A stretch of 64,000 bases of DNA, taken from contig OY726572.1 in NCBI GenBank assembly GCA_963383645.1, positions 24,683,292-24,747,291 of the forward strand, read 5' to 3'. The first letter of the stretch is position 1. The number at the start of each line of letters is the position of its first letter. Position numbers and translations under genes: made by a program. The notes below the pieces were generated by a model. The model saw only the letters and a list, made by a program, of their open reading frames with translations, was not told the DNA's origin and ran no database searches. This stretch comes from Muscardinus avellanarius. Lineage: Eukaryota; Chordata; Mammalia; Rodentia; Gliridae. Shown in pieces: positions 56,267-64,000 of this stretch.

Positions 56267-56568
56267 TTTTGGTGGTACTGGGGTTCCTGGAAACCCTTCT
56301 ACCTCCAGGCTACACTCCCAGACCTATTTTATATTTTTATTTGGAAACAGGGTCTCCTAAGCCTGAGCGCGCGGCTGGCTTCGAACCTGCGCGATCCTCC
56401 TGTCTCTGCCTCCCAAGCGCGGGGATTACAAGCATGCGCCACCACGCCCGGCTTATTTTTCATTTTGAAACAGAGTCTTGCTAAGTTCATGAGGATGGCC
56501 TCAAATTTATGATCTTCCCGTCTTCCCAAACACTGAGATTACAGGCATTCACCACCACATCTGACTCA
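56165..56568 (-). mobile_element. B1-dID SINE interrupted by a younger SINE
   Basis: The inverted ID half of the older unit is at 56165-56229 and its B1 half resumes at 56464 ('tttgaaacagagtcttgctaagttcatgag') and ends about 56568 ('ttcaccaccacatctgac'). The break is filled by the young SINE listed separately. Confidence 0.92.
56219..56463 (-). mobile_element. Young CpG-rich B1-dID SINE nested in an older SINE
   Basis: TTATTTTTCAT at 56219-56229 and 56453-56463 is the target-site duplication. The (TTTA)n at 56230-56266 is the inverted tail. The body has the diagnostic inverted GGGGTTCCTGG...CCC ID half, 'gcctgagcgcgcggctggcttcgaacctgcgcgatcc' and 'catgcgccaccacgcccggc'. Confidence 0.95.
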
Positions 56569-56975
56569 AACACAACAGTTGAATGTTGAACCCACCATCT
56601 TTTCCTCTAGCTGTGATTTCTGGCTTCACTGTGGTACCACCATCCACCTAGTCTCCCAAACCAGAAACCTGAACTACTTCCTATCTCTCACTTTCCACAT
56701 CCAACCAAGCCCCAGGGATTGCTGATCCACATCTGGGGTACTTCTCCATTCCCTCCCTCCTCTGCTACCACCCAAGTTGAGGCCTTTCTCATCCCCGCCC
56801 AGAAGAGCGGAAACGCCTCCTACCCTGGTGTTCTCCATCTGCCTTCACCCACCAGTGCTTCCTGTGCACTGTGGCCAAAGCTAACCACTGCCTTTCTTAA
56901 AACCCTTCCCTGGCTTTCAGGATAAAGCCAAAACATCTCCATAGGACTACAACAAGAAAAAGGAAAGAAAGAGAA

Positions 56976-56978
<3 letters not shown>

Positions 56979-57056
<78 letters not shown>
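56979..57056. repeat. Compound microsatellite (GA)n(CAGA)n
   Basis: GA repeat to about 57019, then about nine CAGA units. Confidence 0.97.
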
Positions 57057-57311
57057 TAGGTTCTCCAAAATGTAGCCCTGGCCTGGACCTATTTTCTAGC
57101 CCCATCTCCCACCATTATTTTATTTTCTGGTTCTCTAGGAGTACCACACCGTTGTGGGAAATCACGTTCAGGACCCCAAAACAACATGCCCTAGCCCCTC
57201 TTTCTTATCCCTCTTTACTTTCCTCCCTTTCACTCCACTTATGAGGATCTGGCCAATTCTCTATTTATGTATTGCCTGCCTCCCACATCTGCATATAAGC
57301 TCTATGAAAAG

Positions 57312-57870
57312 AGAAAAAAATTTAAATTGTGATAAAATATACATAACATAAAATTCACCACTTAAATCATCTTAAGTGTGCAATTCAGTAACATTAAGTG
57401 CATTTGCGTTGCTGTCCAGCCATCACCACTCTCTATTTCCAGAACTTTTTTAAACAACCCAAACAGAAATTCTTTACTCATTAAATAATAATTACCCATT
57501 ACCCCTCCCCTCAGGCCTCAGTAACCACTATTCTATTTTCTGCACCTATGAATTTGCCTAGTTTAGGTCCTGAATACAAGTAGAATCATATAGCAGTTTT
57601 CCTTTTGTGTCCAGCTTATTTCATTAGATTATGCTTTCAGACTTTATCTGTGTTGTAGCATGGATCAGAATGTCACTCCTTTTAATGGTTAAATAATATT
57701 TCATTGTCTGTATGTGGCCGACTGTTTATCCATTCATCTGTAATTGGACGTGTGGGCTGTTTCTACCTTGTGGTTCTTGGTAGTGCTTCTGTCCATTGGC
57801 GTACAATTTTCTGAAGAGTCTTGACATCATAATTGCCCATGGTCTGAAACAAAGCTGCTGCACAGGTGTT
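57312..57870 (-). mobile_element. L1M LINE 3' end inserted in the L2
   Basis: 'ttgtgataaaatatacataacataaaattcaccacttaaatcatcttaagtgtgcaattcagta', 'ccattacccctcccctcaggcc', 'tttaatggttaaataatatttcattgt' and 'gtttatccattcatctgtaattgg' are the inverted L1M 3' end. It interrupts L2 text on both sides. Confidence 0.88.
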
Positions 57871-58235
57871 CTAGTAAATATCAGTGCTGTGTGCCCTGGC
57901 CGGTATTCATACCATTTCCTCTGCCTAGAAGCTCTTCCCCTTCCTGTTCTTGAATAAACTAAGCATACATTTCTCCTTTTCTGGCAATGTACACGCCCAC
58001 CCTCACTCTTTCCAGTGTTATCTTGTACTCCATATATATTTTAGGAACCCATTTTAATTTCAGCTATGCACTGTAATTTATTTGATGATTCCCCGCCTCT
58101 CCTACTAGCCCAGGAGTCTCTTGGGACCAGTGCTGCTACCCTAGAGGTCTCTATGGACCCCCATGTGCAACCTGATGGAGGGGACAGAGTGGATACTGAG
58201 GATTTGATGAATGAATGAATGAATGAATGAATGAG

Positions 58236-58350
58236 TTAATCTCTTGCATCCTTCATAGTCTTTGTTATATATCCAACCACAGAGATAACACTTGGGCTCT
58301 AATTTTTTTTCTTTTATTTTAATCACTTTAGAATTTGTTAACATAACAAC
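58236..58350. other. Unassigned sequence
   Basis: Short AT-rich segment between the L2 end and a SINE. Confidence 0.35.
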
Positions 58351-58364
58351 AAGACAGAGCCAGA

Positions 58365-58555
58365 GGTGGTGGTGCACTCCTGTAATCCCAGTATTTGGAA
58401 GCCTGAGGAAGGAGGATCACAGATTCAAGGCCAGCCTTGGCAACTTAGTGAGACACTGTTTCAAATTTTAAGAAAAGGGCTGAGTGTAGCTTAGAGATGG
58501 AATGCTCCTTGGTTCAATCTCCAGTACCACAAAAACAAAAACAAACAAAAAACAG
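58365..58555 (+). mobile_element. B1-dID SINE
   Basis: 'gccagaggtggtggtgcactcctgtaatcccagtatttgg' to 'tggttcaatctccagtacc', with an AAAC-rich tail. The ID half 'gggctgagtgtagcttagagatgg' has a three-base deletion. Confidence 0.92.
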
Positions 58556-58589
58556 GAGTGAGTAAGTTTATGGACCAAACTTGACTATA

Positions 58590-59010
58590 TATCTGATGTA
58601 CTTGGGACAGCCCCCATTTATACCTGCTGCCCCAGCATAATCTCCTTATTAATGTATACTAATTTCCATGTGTGTGGGTTACAGTGTGGTCATTTGATAC
58701 CATGTATGTAACATGTAACATTCAAATCAGGTAATTAGCATTATCATTTCTTTAAACATTTATCATTTCTTTGTGCTGGGCATCTGAGCTCTTCTAGTTC
58801 TTTATAAAATATGTAATAAATTACTGTGAATTATGACCACCCTACTGTCTAGCTGTAGAACATTAGAACTTACTTCTCCTATGGAACTATATTTCAGAAC
58901 CTGTCATCCAACCTCCCTCTCCCCTGCTTACTTCCTAACCTCTAGAGACGAATATTCTACTCTCTCCTTCTATGAAGTCATCTTTTTTTCACATCCATGT
59001 ATGAGCCAGA
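58590..59010 (-). mobile_element. L1MA-type LINE 3' UTR
   Basis: 'tcaaatcaggtaattagcattatcatttctttaaacatttatcatttctttgtgctggg', 'gaccaccctactgtctagctgtagaacattagaacttacttctcc' and 'cgaatattctactctctccttctatgaagtcatc' are the inverted 3' UTR of an L1MA/L1PB-like element. Confidence 0.88.
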
Positions 59011-59014
59011 ACAC

Positions 59015-59090
59015 CAGTATGACTTATAATAGTGGTCCCTTTCCCTTTAAAAATGTCCCGGTTTGGAATAATAAAGTTACATGACCATTT
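59015..59090 (+). mobile_element. hAT-like DNA transposon end
   Basis: 'tgtcccggtttggaataataaagttacatgac' resembles the end of an old hAT-type element. Short and tentative. Confidence 0.4.
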
Positions 59091-59496
59091 TCCAAAGGGG
59101 GCAAAAGTAACTTTTATTGCCCCACTGTCTGGGAAGTGACACCTTCCCCAGGGAAGCAGGCCCTGCACCTGGGCCCTTACCACTTCAAGTGCTCCTCCAG
59201 GGATCCAGTCCCCGGTAGCTGCCGCTAGCCACCAGAGCTTTCTAGTGGCTGCTGAAAGCTGTTCCGCCCATAGGCACAGCAGGCTGAGAGTGGCACGGAA
59301 TGACGGTGGCTGGGAGCCGCTCTGCACAGATGACAAAGGGATCGTGTATATACCACCAGAACAGGATAGCTCTGCAGTGTGTGCTTTGCAGTTTCCCAAA
59401 ATTTCTCCACAAGATTATACTCTGGTCGCTCACAGCAGTAGCTACTTGACAGCCTGGCACCACACTATTACAATGTATGATGAGATAACAAATATC
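59091..59496. other. Unidentified 400-bp block, possibly an LTR or processed sequence
   Basis: GC-richer than its surroundings with several CpGs. The plus frame 59245-59607 and two minus frames are open for over 60 codons. On the minus strand 'ggggcaataaaagtta' near 59110-59125 would be a poly(A) signal near the 3' end of an LTR or transcript. I recognise neither a protein nor an LTR family. Confidence 0.35.
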
Positions 59497-59580
59497 CCTC
59501 CTCCTCCTCCTCCTCCTCCTCCTCCTCCTCCTCCTCCTTCTCTCCTCCTCCTCCTCCTCTTCCGCAACCTCCTCCTCCTG
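59497..59580. repeat. (CCT)n triplet repeat
   Basis: About 14 CCT units, then interrupted units to 59580. They encode a proline or glutamate run in shadow frames. Confidence 0.95.
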
Positions 59581-59584
59581 GCCA

Positions 59585-59735
59585 TTCATTTTTATGTTTT
59601 ATTTTGAAACAAGGTCTTACTAAGTTACTGATACCCTTGCTAAGTTGCTGAGGCTGGCCTTGAACCTGCAGCCCTCCTGTCTCAGCCTCCCAAGTACTGG
59701 AATTATAGACATGTACCACCATACTCTGCTCATGG
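59585..59735 (-). mobile_element. B1 half of a SINE; ID half absent
   Basis: 'ttattttgaaacaaggtcttactaagttactgat' to 'agacatgtaccaccatactctgc'. The CCT repeat stands where the ID half and tail would be expected, so the CCT array may have replaced or grown from them. Confidence 0.85.
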
Positions 59736-60349
59736 GTATCAATTCTTTATTGGCTGTTCTTTTTGCTCTTCCCCTTCACCATCCCCTCATATTTCTCAAA
59801 TAAAGTCCTTGCCCTCTAATCTTTACCTCAGGGATTGCTCCTGGGAGAACCAAACTGAAGTTCTAGGTACCTCTTCTTTTTCCCAGGAACCTTATTCTGG
59901 TTATCTTCCTGCAGGTATTCCCTTCTTGTGTACCCCATTCTCAGCCAACCCTCTCCCCATCATTCTCCACACTTGCCCTACCTACATGCCTCTCCTGCCA
60001 GGATCCCGTTCTTCTTCCCAGCTGGGTCAGTGCCGAGCTGAGTCATCAGTGGGTTGCAGTGGACCCAGGTCCCGGTGGCTAAGGTTTGCTGTCAGCCATG
60101 CTGGGCTCAGGGGTTTGCAGGTTCACAGATAAGATTCCATTGAAGAATCAGATAGCAACGGCAGTCCAGTACTGCCTGACGAGTCATGTCTAAGTCCAGC
60201 TGCATGCCCACCATCCATTCATTCTACAAGGACCAGAAACAACAAGGATGGTCAGGGCTGACAGAGGAAAGGAAGCTGCTATTTCTGGGCGGGTGTGTAA
60301 TGCACACGTAGCAGGCTCTGTACAGATGTAGACTTAACATAACAACAAG
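59736..60349. other. Unassigned sequence
   Basis: Single-copy DNA with a 107-codon frame (59809-60132) of no recognisable identity. Confidence 0.4.
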
Positions 60350-61200
60350 ACAGTCACAGGACTTCTGTCATCTTGTTAGAACTAAAGATTTTATCCACAA
60401 TAAAAAAAATGGAATAAACATTACAGAAAGTTTGGAAAATATGAGAAAAAAAAAGCATAAGTTTACTCATAATTCTACCTTCTAGAAATCTTCCCTGTCG
60501 CTGTTGGTGTTTTTCTCCTGGCTTTTTATCCACACGTATCTAACTGGACTCCACTGGCTCCCTTTTCGGCTCAGTATTAGACTAAGAACATTTCTCTGGA
60601 TACTTCACACAGTGTGAATGTCAGGAGAGAAGTCTGGTCTCCTCCTTGTGCCTTTCCCATGGTGGGGAGAGGACCTGAACTCCTCTCTGTGGGACGGGCG
60701 CTTTGGAGGGGGATGCTTCCATCGTTGCTGATTGTGAGATCGACAAAAACACAGGCAGAAAGGCACCTAATCTCTTTCTCGTTCCTTTTTCTGAGAGTAG
60801 AACTTCAGGGAAAAAAACATTAAAATATATAAGAGAAAATACCAAATATCCAGCTAAAGGACTTAAGAACAGTTGCTCTGGAGAAGGGTGGCTGAGGAAA
60901 CTGTAGTTTCTCCTAACAAGGCTCTTTCCACTGTCTGCCTCTTTAAACCACATGTATCTTTGATTAACATAAAGCAAAAACTTTGAAGAGAGAGATAAAG
61001 AATGTAGTATTGACCTAACAGTAAACACTATTTGTGTTATAAACTTTGTAAACATCCCTTTTAATGGCTGCATATATTACCCCATCTTGTGGATATATCA
61101 TAATTTGCTTCCCTATTTTCCTGTAATTGAACATATCCTTTATGTATCTAAATAGTATTATTTAGACAATATTGTGATGAGCAAGCCTGTGCATAAAATG
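60350..61200 (-). mobile_element. Old LINE 3' region (L1M/HAL1-like), two patches
   Basis: 'ttacagaaagtttggaaaatatgagaaaaaaaaagcataagtttactcataattctacc' (60420-60482) and 'tttaatggctgcatatattaccccatcttgtggatatatcataatttgcttccctattt' (61060-61120) are typical of an old mammalian LINE tail. The segment between is not recognisable and may be unrelated. Confidence 0.45.
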
Positions 61201-61382
61201 AGAGCGCCATTAAAAAGGCAATAGACTGATCTGGGCTGTGCATTGGTTGGCTCGCATGTAAAAGGGGTGCCCACAGAGATAGCCCTTCTTTTCTATCTCT
61301 AGGAACTAGGTAGCCCTGGGATGACAATCTTTCCAGGATCAGAAAGGTTGCCAAGCCAGAGCATTAAGAATACAAAAATGAT

Positions 61383-61566
61383 CCAGGCACGGTGGTGCAT
61401 GCTTGTAATCTCAACATTTGGGAGGCTGAGACAGGAGGATCACGGTTTGCGGACAGCCTCAGCTACTTAGTGAGGCTCTTTGCAAAATAAAGAATAAAAA
61501 ATAGGGGTGGGGGTGTAGCTCAGAGGTAAATGCCCATGGATTCCATCCCCAGTACTGAAAAAAAAA
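61383..61566 (+). mobile_element. B1-dID SINE
   Basis: 'atccaggcacggtggtgcatgcttgtaatctc' to 'ggattccatccccagtactg', with ID half 'ggggtgggggtgtagctcagaggtaaatgcc' and an A-tail. Confidence 0.93.
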
Positions 61567-61669
61567 GCAAATAGAGTTAATACACTTATGCACAGAGCCA
61601 GACTGTTCTGCACCCAATGGTTACTCTCATCAAGAACTATCATAACAATAACAATGACCTATATTTGTG

Positions 61670-61795
61670 TTCAAATATAAGGTCCATGAAAGCAGGGACC
61701 AAGTAACAGGCAACTCGACTCCTGTCTCACACTCTTCTCAGGAGGAATTTGTTGAATGAATGAATGAATGAATGAATGAATGAATGAATGAATTC
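61670..61795 (+). mobile_element. L2 LINE 3' terminus with (GAAT)n
   Basis: 'aggtccatgaaagcagggaccaagt' then 'aatttgttgaatgaatgaatg' is the classic L2 3' end. The tail is expanded to about nine GAAT units. Confidence 0.7.
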
Positions 61796-62504
61796 CCCAT
61801 GCCTGCTAACCTAGGGCTTCTGAGCTATAAAGGACGCATAGGCCTAGGTGCTTAATAAACATATTATTCTCTTTATCAGGTAAGCCAGAAGGCAGTGATG
61901 GAAAATACCAGAAGAAAAAAAAAACACCTTTCAACAACCACAGCCACCAGGGTTGAAGTCTCCATTTAGTAAGAGCTCTTCCTCAAGATCCCAGGTCATT
62001 TCCAGATTTTACCTAGTGGAGATCTCACAAATGCCCCCAAGGAATCCTGACCTTGCCTTTAGAAACTCTATGCTGACCTATCTCCTGACTAGTTTCCAAG
62101 TTTGGCCCCAGGTCTCTAGGGAAATGTCTTTTTTTGTTCAGCCACCTGGAGAACACACTCAGGAGATTCTGGAATTTTTTCTTCATCTTCACATATCTAC
62201 CTTCATCACCAATACCATCCCAAGCATCTTTAGTCATTTACATTTATTTCTACACTTAAGAGTGTGTTTTGTGCACAGTGAGTTGGTGTGGTATCATTCG
62301 TAGTTCACAACTGTCTTCAAGGAAGGGTGGTGTCACAGAGTCCTGCTTAACACCTTCAGCCATTTGTCAGAGTTGGGATTTCAGGAGCTGGAAAAGTGCT
62401 AAATAGAGCTCTGGGCCAGGCATTTGGAGCTCGAAGAGAACTCTGCTTGGCTGCATCATGCAAGTAACACTGACAGATTGGAGGAGTGTGGCCAACGCTA
62501 TGGG
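61796..62504. other. Unassigned sequence
   Basis: Single-copy DNA. The 116-codon frame 61953-62303 has no recognisable domain and is overlapped by a minus frame. Confidence 0.4.
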
Positions 62505-62982
62505 GTGTTACAGTTTAATCTGGACTGTTCCCTGAAAGCTCCTGTGTTGAAGGCTTGGTCCCCATGCAACCATGTCCAAAGGTGGGGCTTTGGGGATGCG
62601 ACTGGATCCCGGGGGCTCTGACTTCATTAGTGGATTAAGTTATTTGATGGATTAATAATTGAAATGGACTACTAGGAGGGAGTGGAAACTGTAAGCAGGT
62701 GGAGAATGGCTGGAAGGAATAGGTCCCGGGAGGCATGCCCTTGGGAACTGTATCTTGCCCCTAGCATCTTCCCCACCCCCACTTCCTGGCTGCCTGGAGC
62801 TGAGCAGCTCTCCACCATGCCCTCCTGCCATGATGTTCTCTGCCTTACCTAGGGCCCAGAGAAGTGGACTCTGCTGACCCTGGACTGAAATGTCTGAAAC
62901 CATGACCAAAAGTAATCTTCCTTTCTGCAAGCTGTTTGTGCCAGGTATTTTGGTCACAGTGAGGAAAAGCTGACTAGTGCAG
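62505..62982 (+). mobile_element. ERVL-MaLR LTR (MST/ORR1/MLT1 group), nearly full length
   Basis: 'cctgtgttgaaggcttggtcccca', 'aaggtggggctttggggatg', 'gggctctgacttcattagtggattaagttatttgatggattaataat', 'ccgggaggcatgccc', 'ccctcctgccatgatgttctctgcctta', 'ggactgaaatgtctgaaaccatgacc' and 'aggtattttggtcacagtgaggaaaagctgacta' are collinear. The 166-codon minus frame crossing it is spurious. No internal genes. Confidence 0.88.
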
Positions 62983-63194
62983 GGAGAATCAAAAGAAGGT
63001 CTCTTTGCCCTTGAGGGGTTTACAAAGAATAAAAAGTTATGGTAACAAAAAGACAGATGCACAGGACTGAAGGCTGTCAACACGAAGTCACAGATATATT
63101 TTAAGAAGATCGTTGACAAGGAAAATCTGAGAACAGCAAAATAAAATTGCACACATTAGAGCAGAACCACTCCCTTCTCCAGGAGATGTAAGAC

Positions 63195-63197
<3 letters not shown>

Positions 63198-63240
<43 letters not shown>
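63198..63240. repeat. (CA)n microsatellite
   Basis: About 21 CA units. Confidence 0.98.
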
Positions 63241-63243
<3 letters not shown>

Positions 63244-64000
63244 CTTGACCTCCTCCCATTCCATCTCTGCAGTACCAGTGGGCTACCCAACCCTCTCCTC
63301 TTTCTGGCCAGCCCTTTGGAAAAGCACTAAACAATTCTATAAGATATTTCTGCAGATAAAACAGGAACCAGTGACTGGAAAATTAAAGGACTGGGAATTA
63401 AGAAAGAAAGATGAGACTTTGACCCAGGAGAAGAGCAGCAAGGCTCACCCCTTGACCAGAGACTGTCATGTCCACTTCCTTTCCCAGCCCAGTTCCTAAA
63501 AATCTCTCTCCACGTTTGTTCAGGGATGGCTGTTGCCATGGTTACTGGGTGACAGATACTTTTTGAATCAGGTAAGTGAAGAGCTCTTCCAATTTGGGAT
63601 CCAACCTGGAACAGGTGGCTATTTTTAGCCAAACCCTACTGAATGTATGCTTTAGCAAAGTCAGTTCTCAGCTTTGTATTTCAGTATCACCATTCTCCTC
63701 ACTCACCCATTTCATTGCTCCAGTGCCTTGAGACATTTGTAGAAATTTTTTCTTTATCATTATCCCAATGTGTAATTCACAACAAAGACCCCAAGATTCA
63801 GGCTCTATGTATCATCTTCAGACACAGGACACTCACCGAGAAGCCAATAAAGCCCTGGACAGCTCTGTCAGTTCCCTCTTTGAGATGAGGGATGCTTTTT
63901 CCATGGAAATTCTTTCAGTGTTGAATCCCCACTTGATGTTCAGAATTAATAGCAGGAACTTGCTTGAGGGCTCTTGCAGCCATCTTGACCTCCTTTGGGG
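63241..64000. other. Repeat-free right edge with X-box and splice-like signals
   Basis: Single-copy DNA to the window end. The notable part is 63524-63577, described as a separate feature. Other frames (63245-63499, 63643-63888) are not recognisable. Confidence 0.4.
63524..63577 (+). other. Candidate short exon with X-box-like palindrome (low confidence)
   Basis: A pyrimidine-rich stretch ending TTCAG (to 63523) is followed by 48 bases and then CAG|GTAAGT (63572). The 48 bases are open in one frame (GWLLPWLLGDRYFLNQ, 16 codons, phase-neutral). GTTGCCATGGTTAC at 63532-63545 fits the RFX X-box pattern GTNRCC-N2-RGYNAC. I do not recognise the peptide. It could equally be a non-coding first exon with only the donor used, or chance. 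Confidence 0.25.

Larger units (their letters stand above)
55590..58235 (+). mobile_element. L2-clade LINE, mosaic of four pieces with nested insertions
   Basis: Reverse-transcriptase-region pieces lie at 55620-56095 ('aaggtcaccgagaacctcctaact', 'ctctacgcttatgactccatg') and 56575-56945 ('accaccatccacctagtctcccaaaccagaaacctg', 'cttaaaacccttccctggctttcaggataaagcc'). These are followed by 57058-57312 and a 3' region at 57870-58235 ending in (GAAT)n. Pieces are in the right order and orientation, separated by SINEs (56165-56568), a GA/CAGA repeat and an L1M. The coding frame is destroyed. Confidence 0.65.

Noticed and set aside
59245..59607. 120-codon frame with a proline run
   Set aside because: The proline run is the CCT microsatellite. 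The upstream part is unidentified, so it is reported only as an unknown block, not as a gene.
60621..61073. 150-codon minus-strand frame
   Set aside because: It overlaps an old LINE tail at one end, and no domain or splice context was recognised.
62652..63152. 166-codon minus-strand frame
   Set aside because: Most of it is antisense to an ERVL-MaLR LTR.

Overview
The window is a stretch of mammalian nuclear DNA from a rodent, and the repeats point to the squirrel lineage (ground squirrel, marmot or a relative). The key evidence is about 30 copies of a dimeric SINE. Its left half is B1-like (7SL-derived, with a 'gtggtggcgcac...tgtaatccc' type start) and its right half is ID-like (tRNA-derived, 'ggctgggg-tgtagctcagaggtagaa...ccccagtacc'). 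This B1-dID arrangement is known from Sciuridae and a few related rodent families. Older repeats common to placental mammals are also present: L1M and L2 LINEs, MIR, hAT and Tigger DNA transposons, and ERVL-MaLR (MLT1/MST-type) solo LTRs.

I found no protein-coding exon, CpG island, canonical tRNA, rRNA, snRNA or CRISPR that I can defend. The longest open frames come from microsatellites, minisatellites or repeat sequence. The window therefore reads as intergenic or large-intron DNA, and which of the two cannot be decided from sequence alone.

Layout. 1-9 kb: an L1 fragment, several old SINEs, an LTR-like element split by a SINE, and a 45-bp L1 stub. 9-13 kb: a three-copy A-rich tandem repeat, a second LTR-like element, a G-rich minisatellite and compound microsatellites. 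13-22 kb: few SINEs; a Tigger MITE, MIRs, hAT MITEs, an L2 fragment, a tRNA-like remnant, a strong CTCF-like site and a homeodomain/GATA-rich block. 22-31 kb: SINEs, some in head-to-head pairs, an L1M 3' end and an MLT1-type LTR. 31-41 kb: mostly unannotated single-copy DNA with MIRs, CTCF-like motifs and two candidate conserved elements. 41-47.5 kb: dense SINEs and a MaLR LTR. 47.5-54 kb: an L1 of a rodent/squirrel type and mostly single-copy DNA. 54-59 kb: a layered graveyard in which an L2 is interrupted by L1M, SINE-in-SINE and microsatellites. 59-64 kb: mixed old repeats, a MaLR LTR and, near the right edge, an RFX X-box-like palindrome beside good splice-site sequences.

The window does not show a new molecular system. 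The points most worth checking are a CpG-rich young SINE subfamily with a rewritten ID half, SINE tails that became microsatellites inside their own target-site duplications, the tRNA-like remnant, the CTCF-like sites, three transcription-factor-motif-rich blocks, and the X-box/splice-site cluster.
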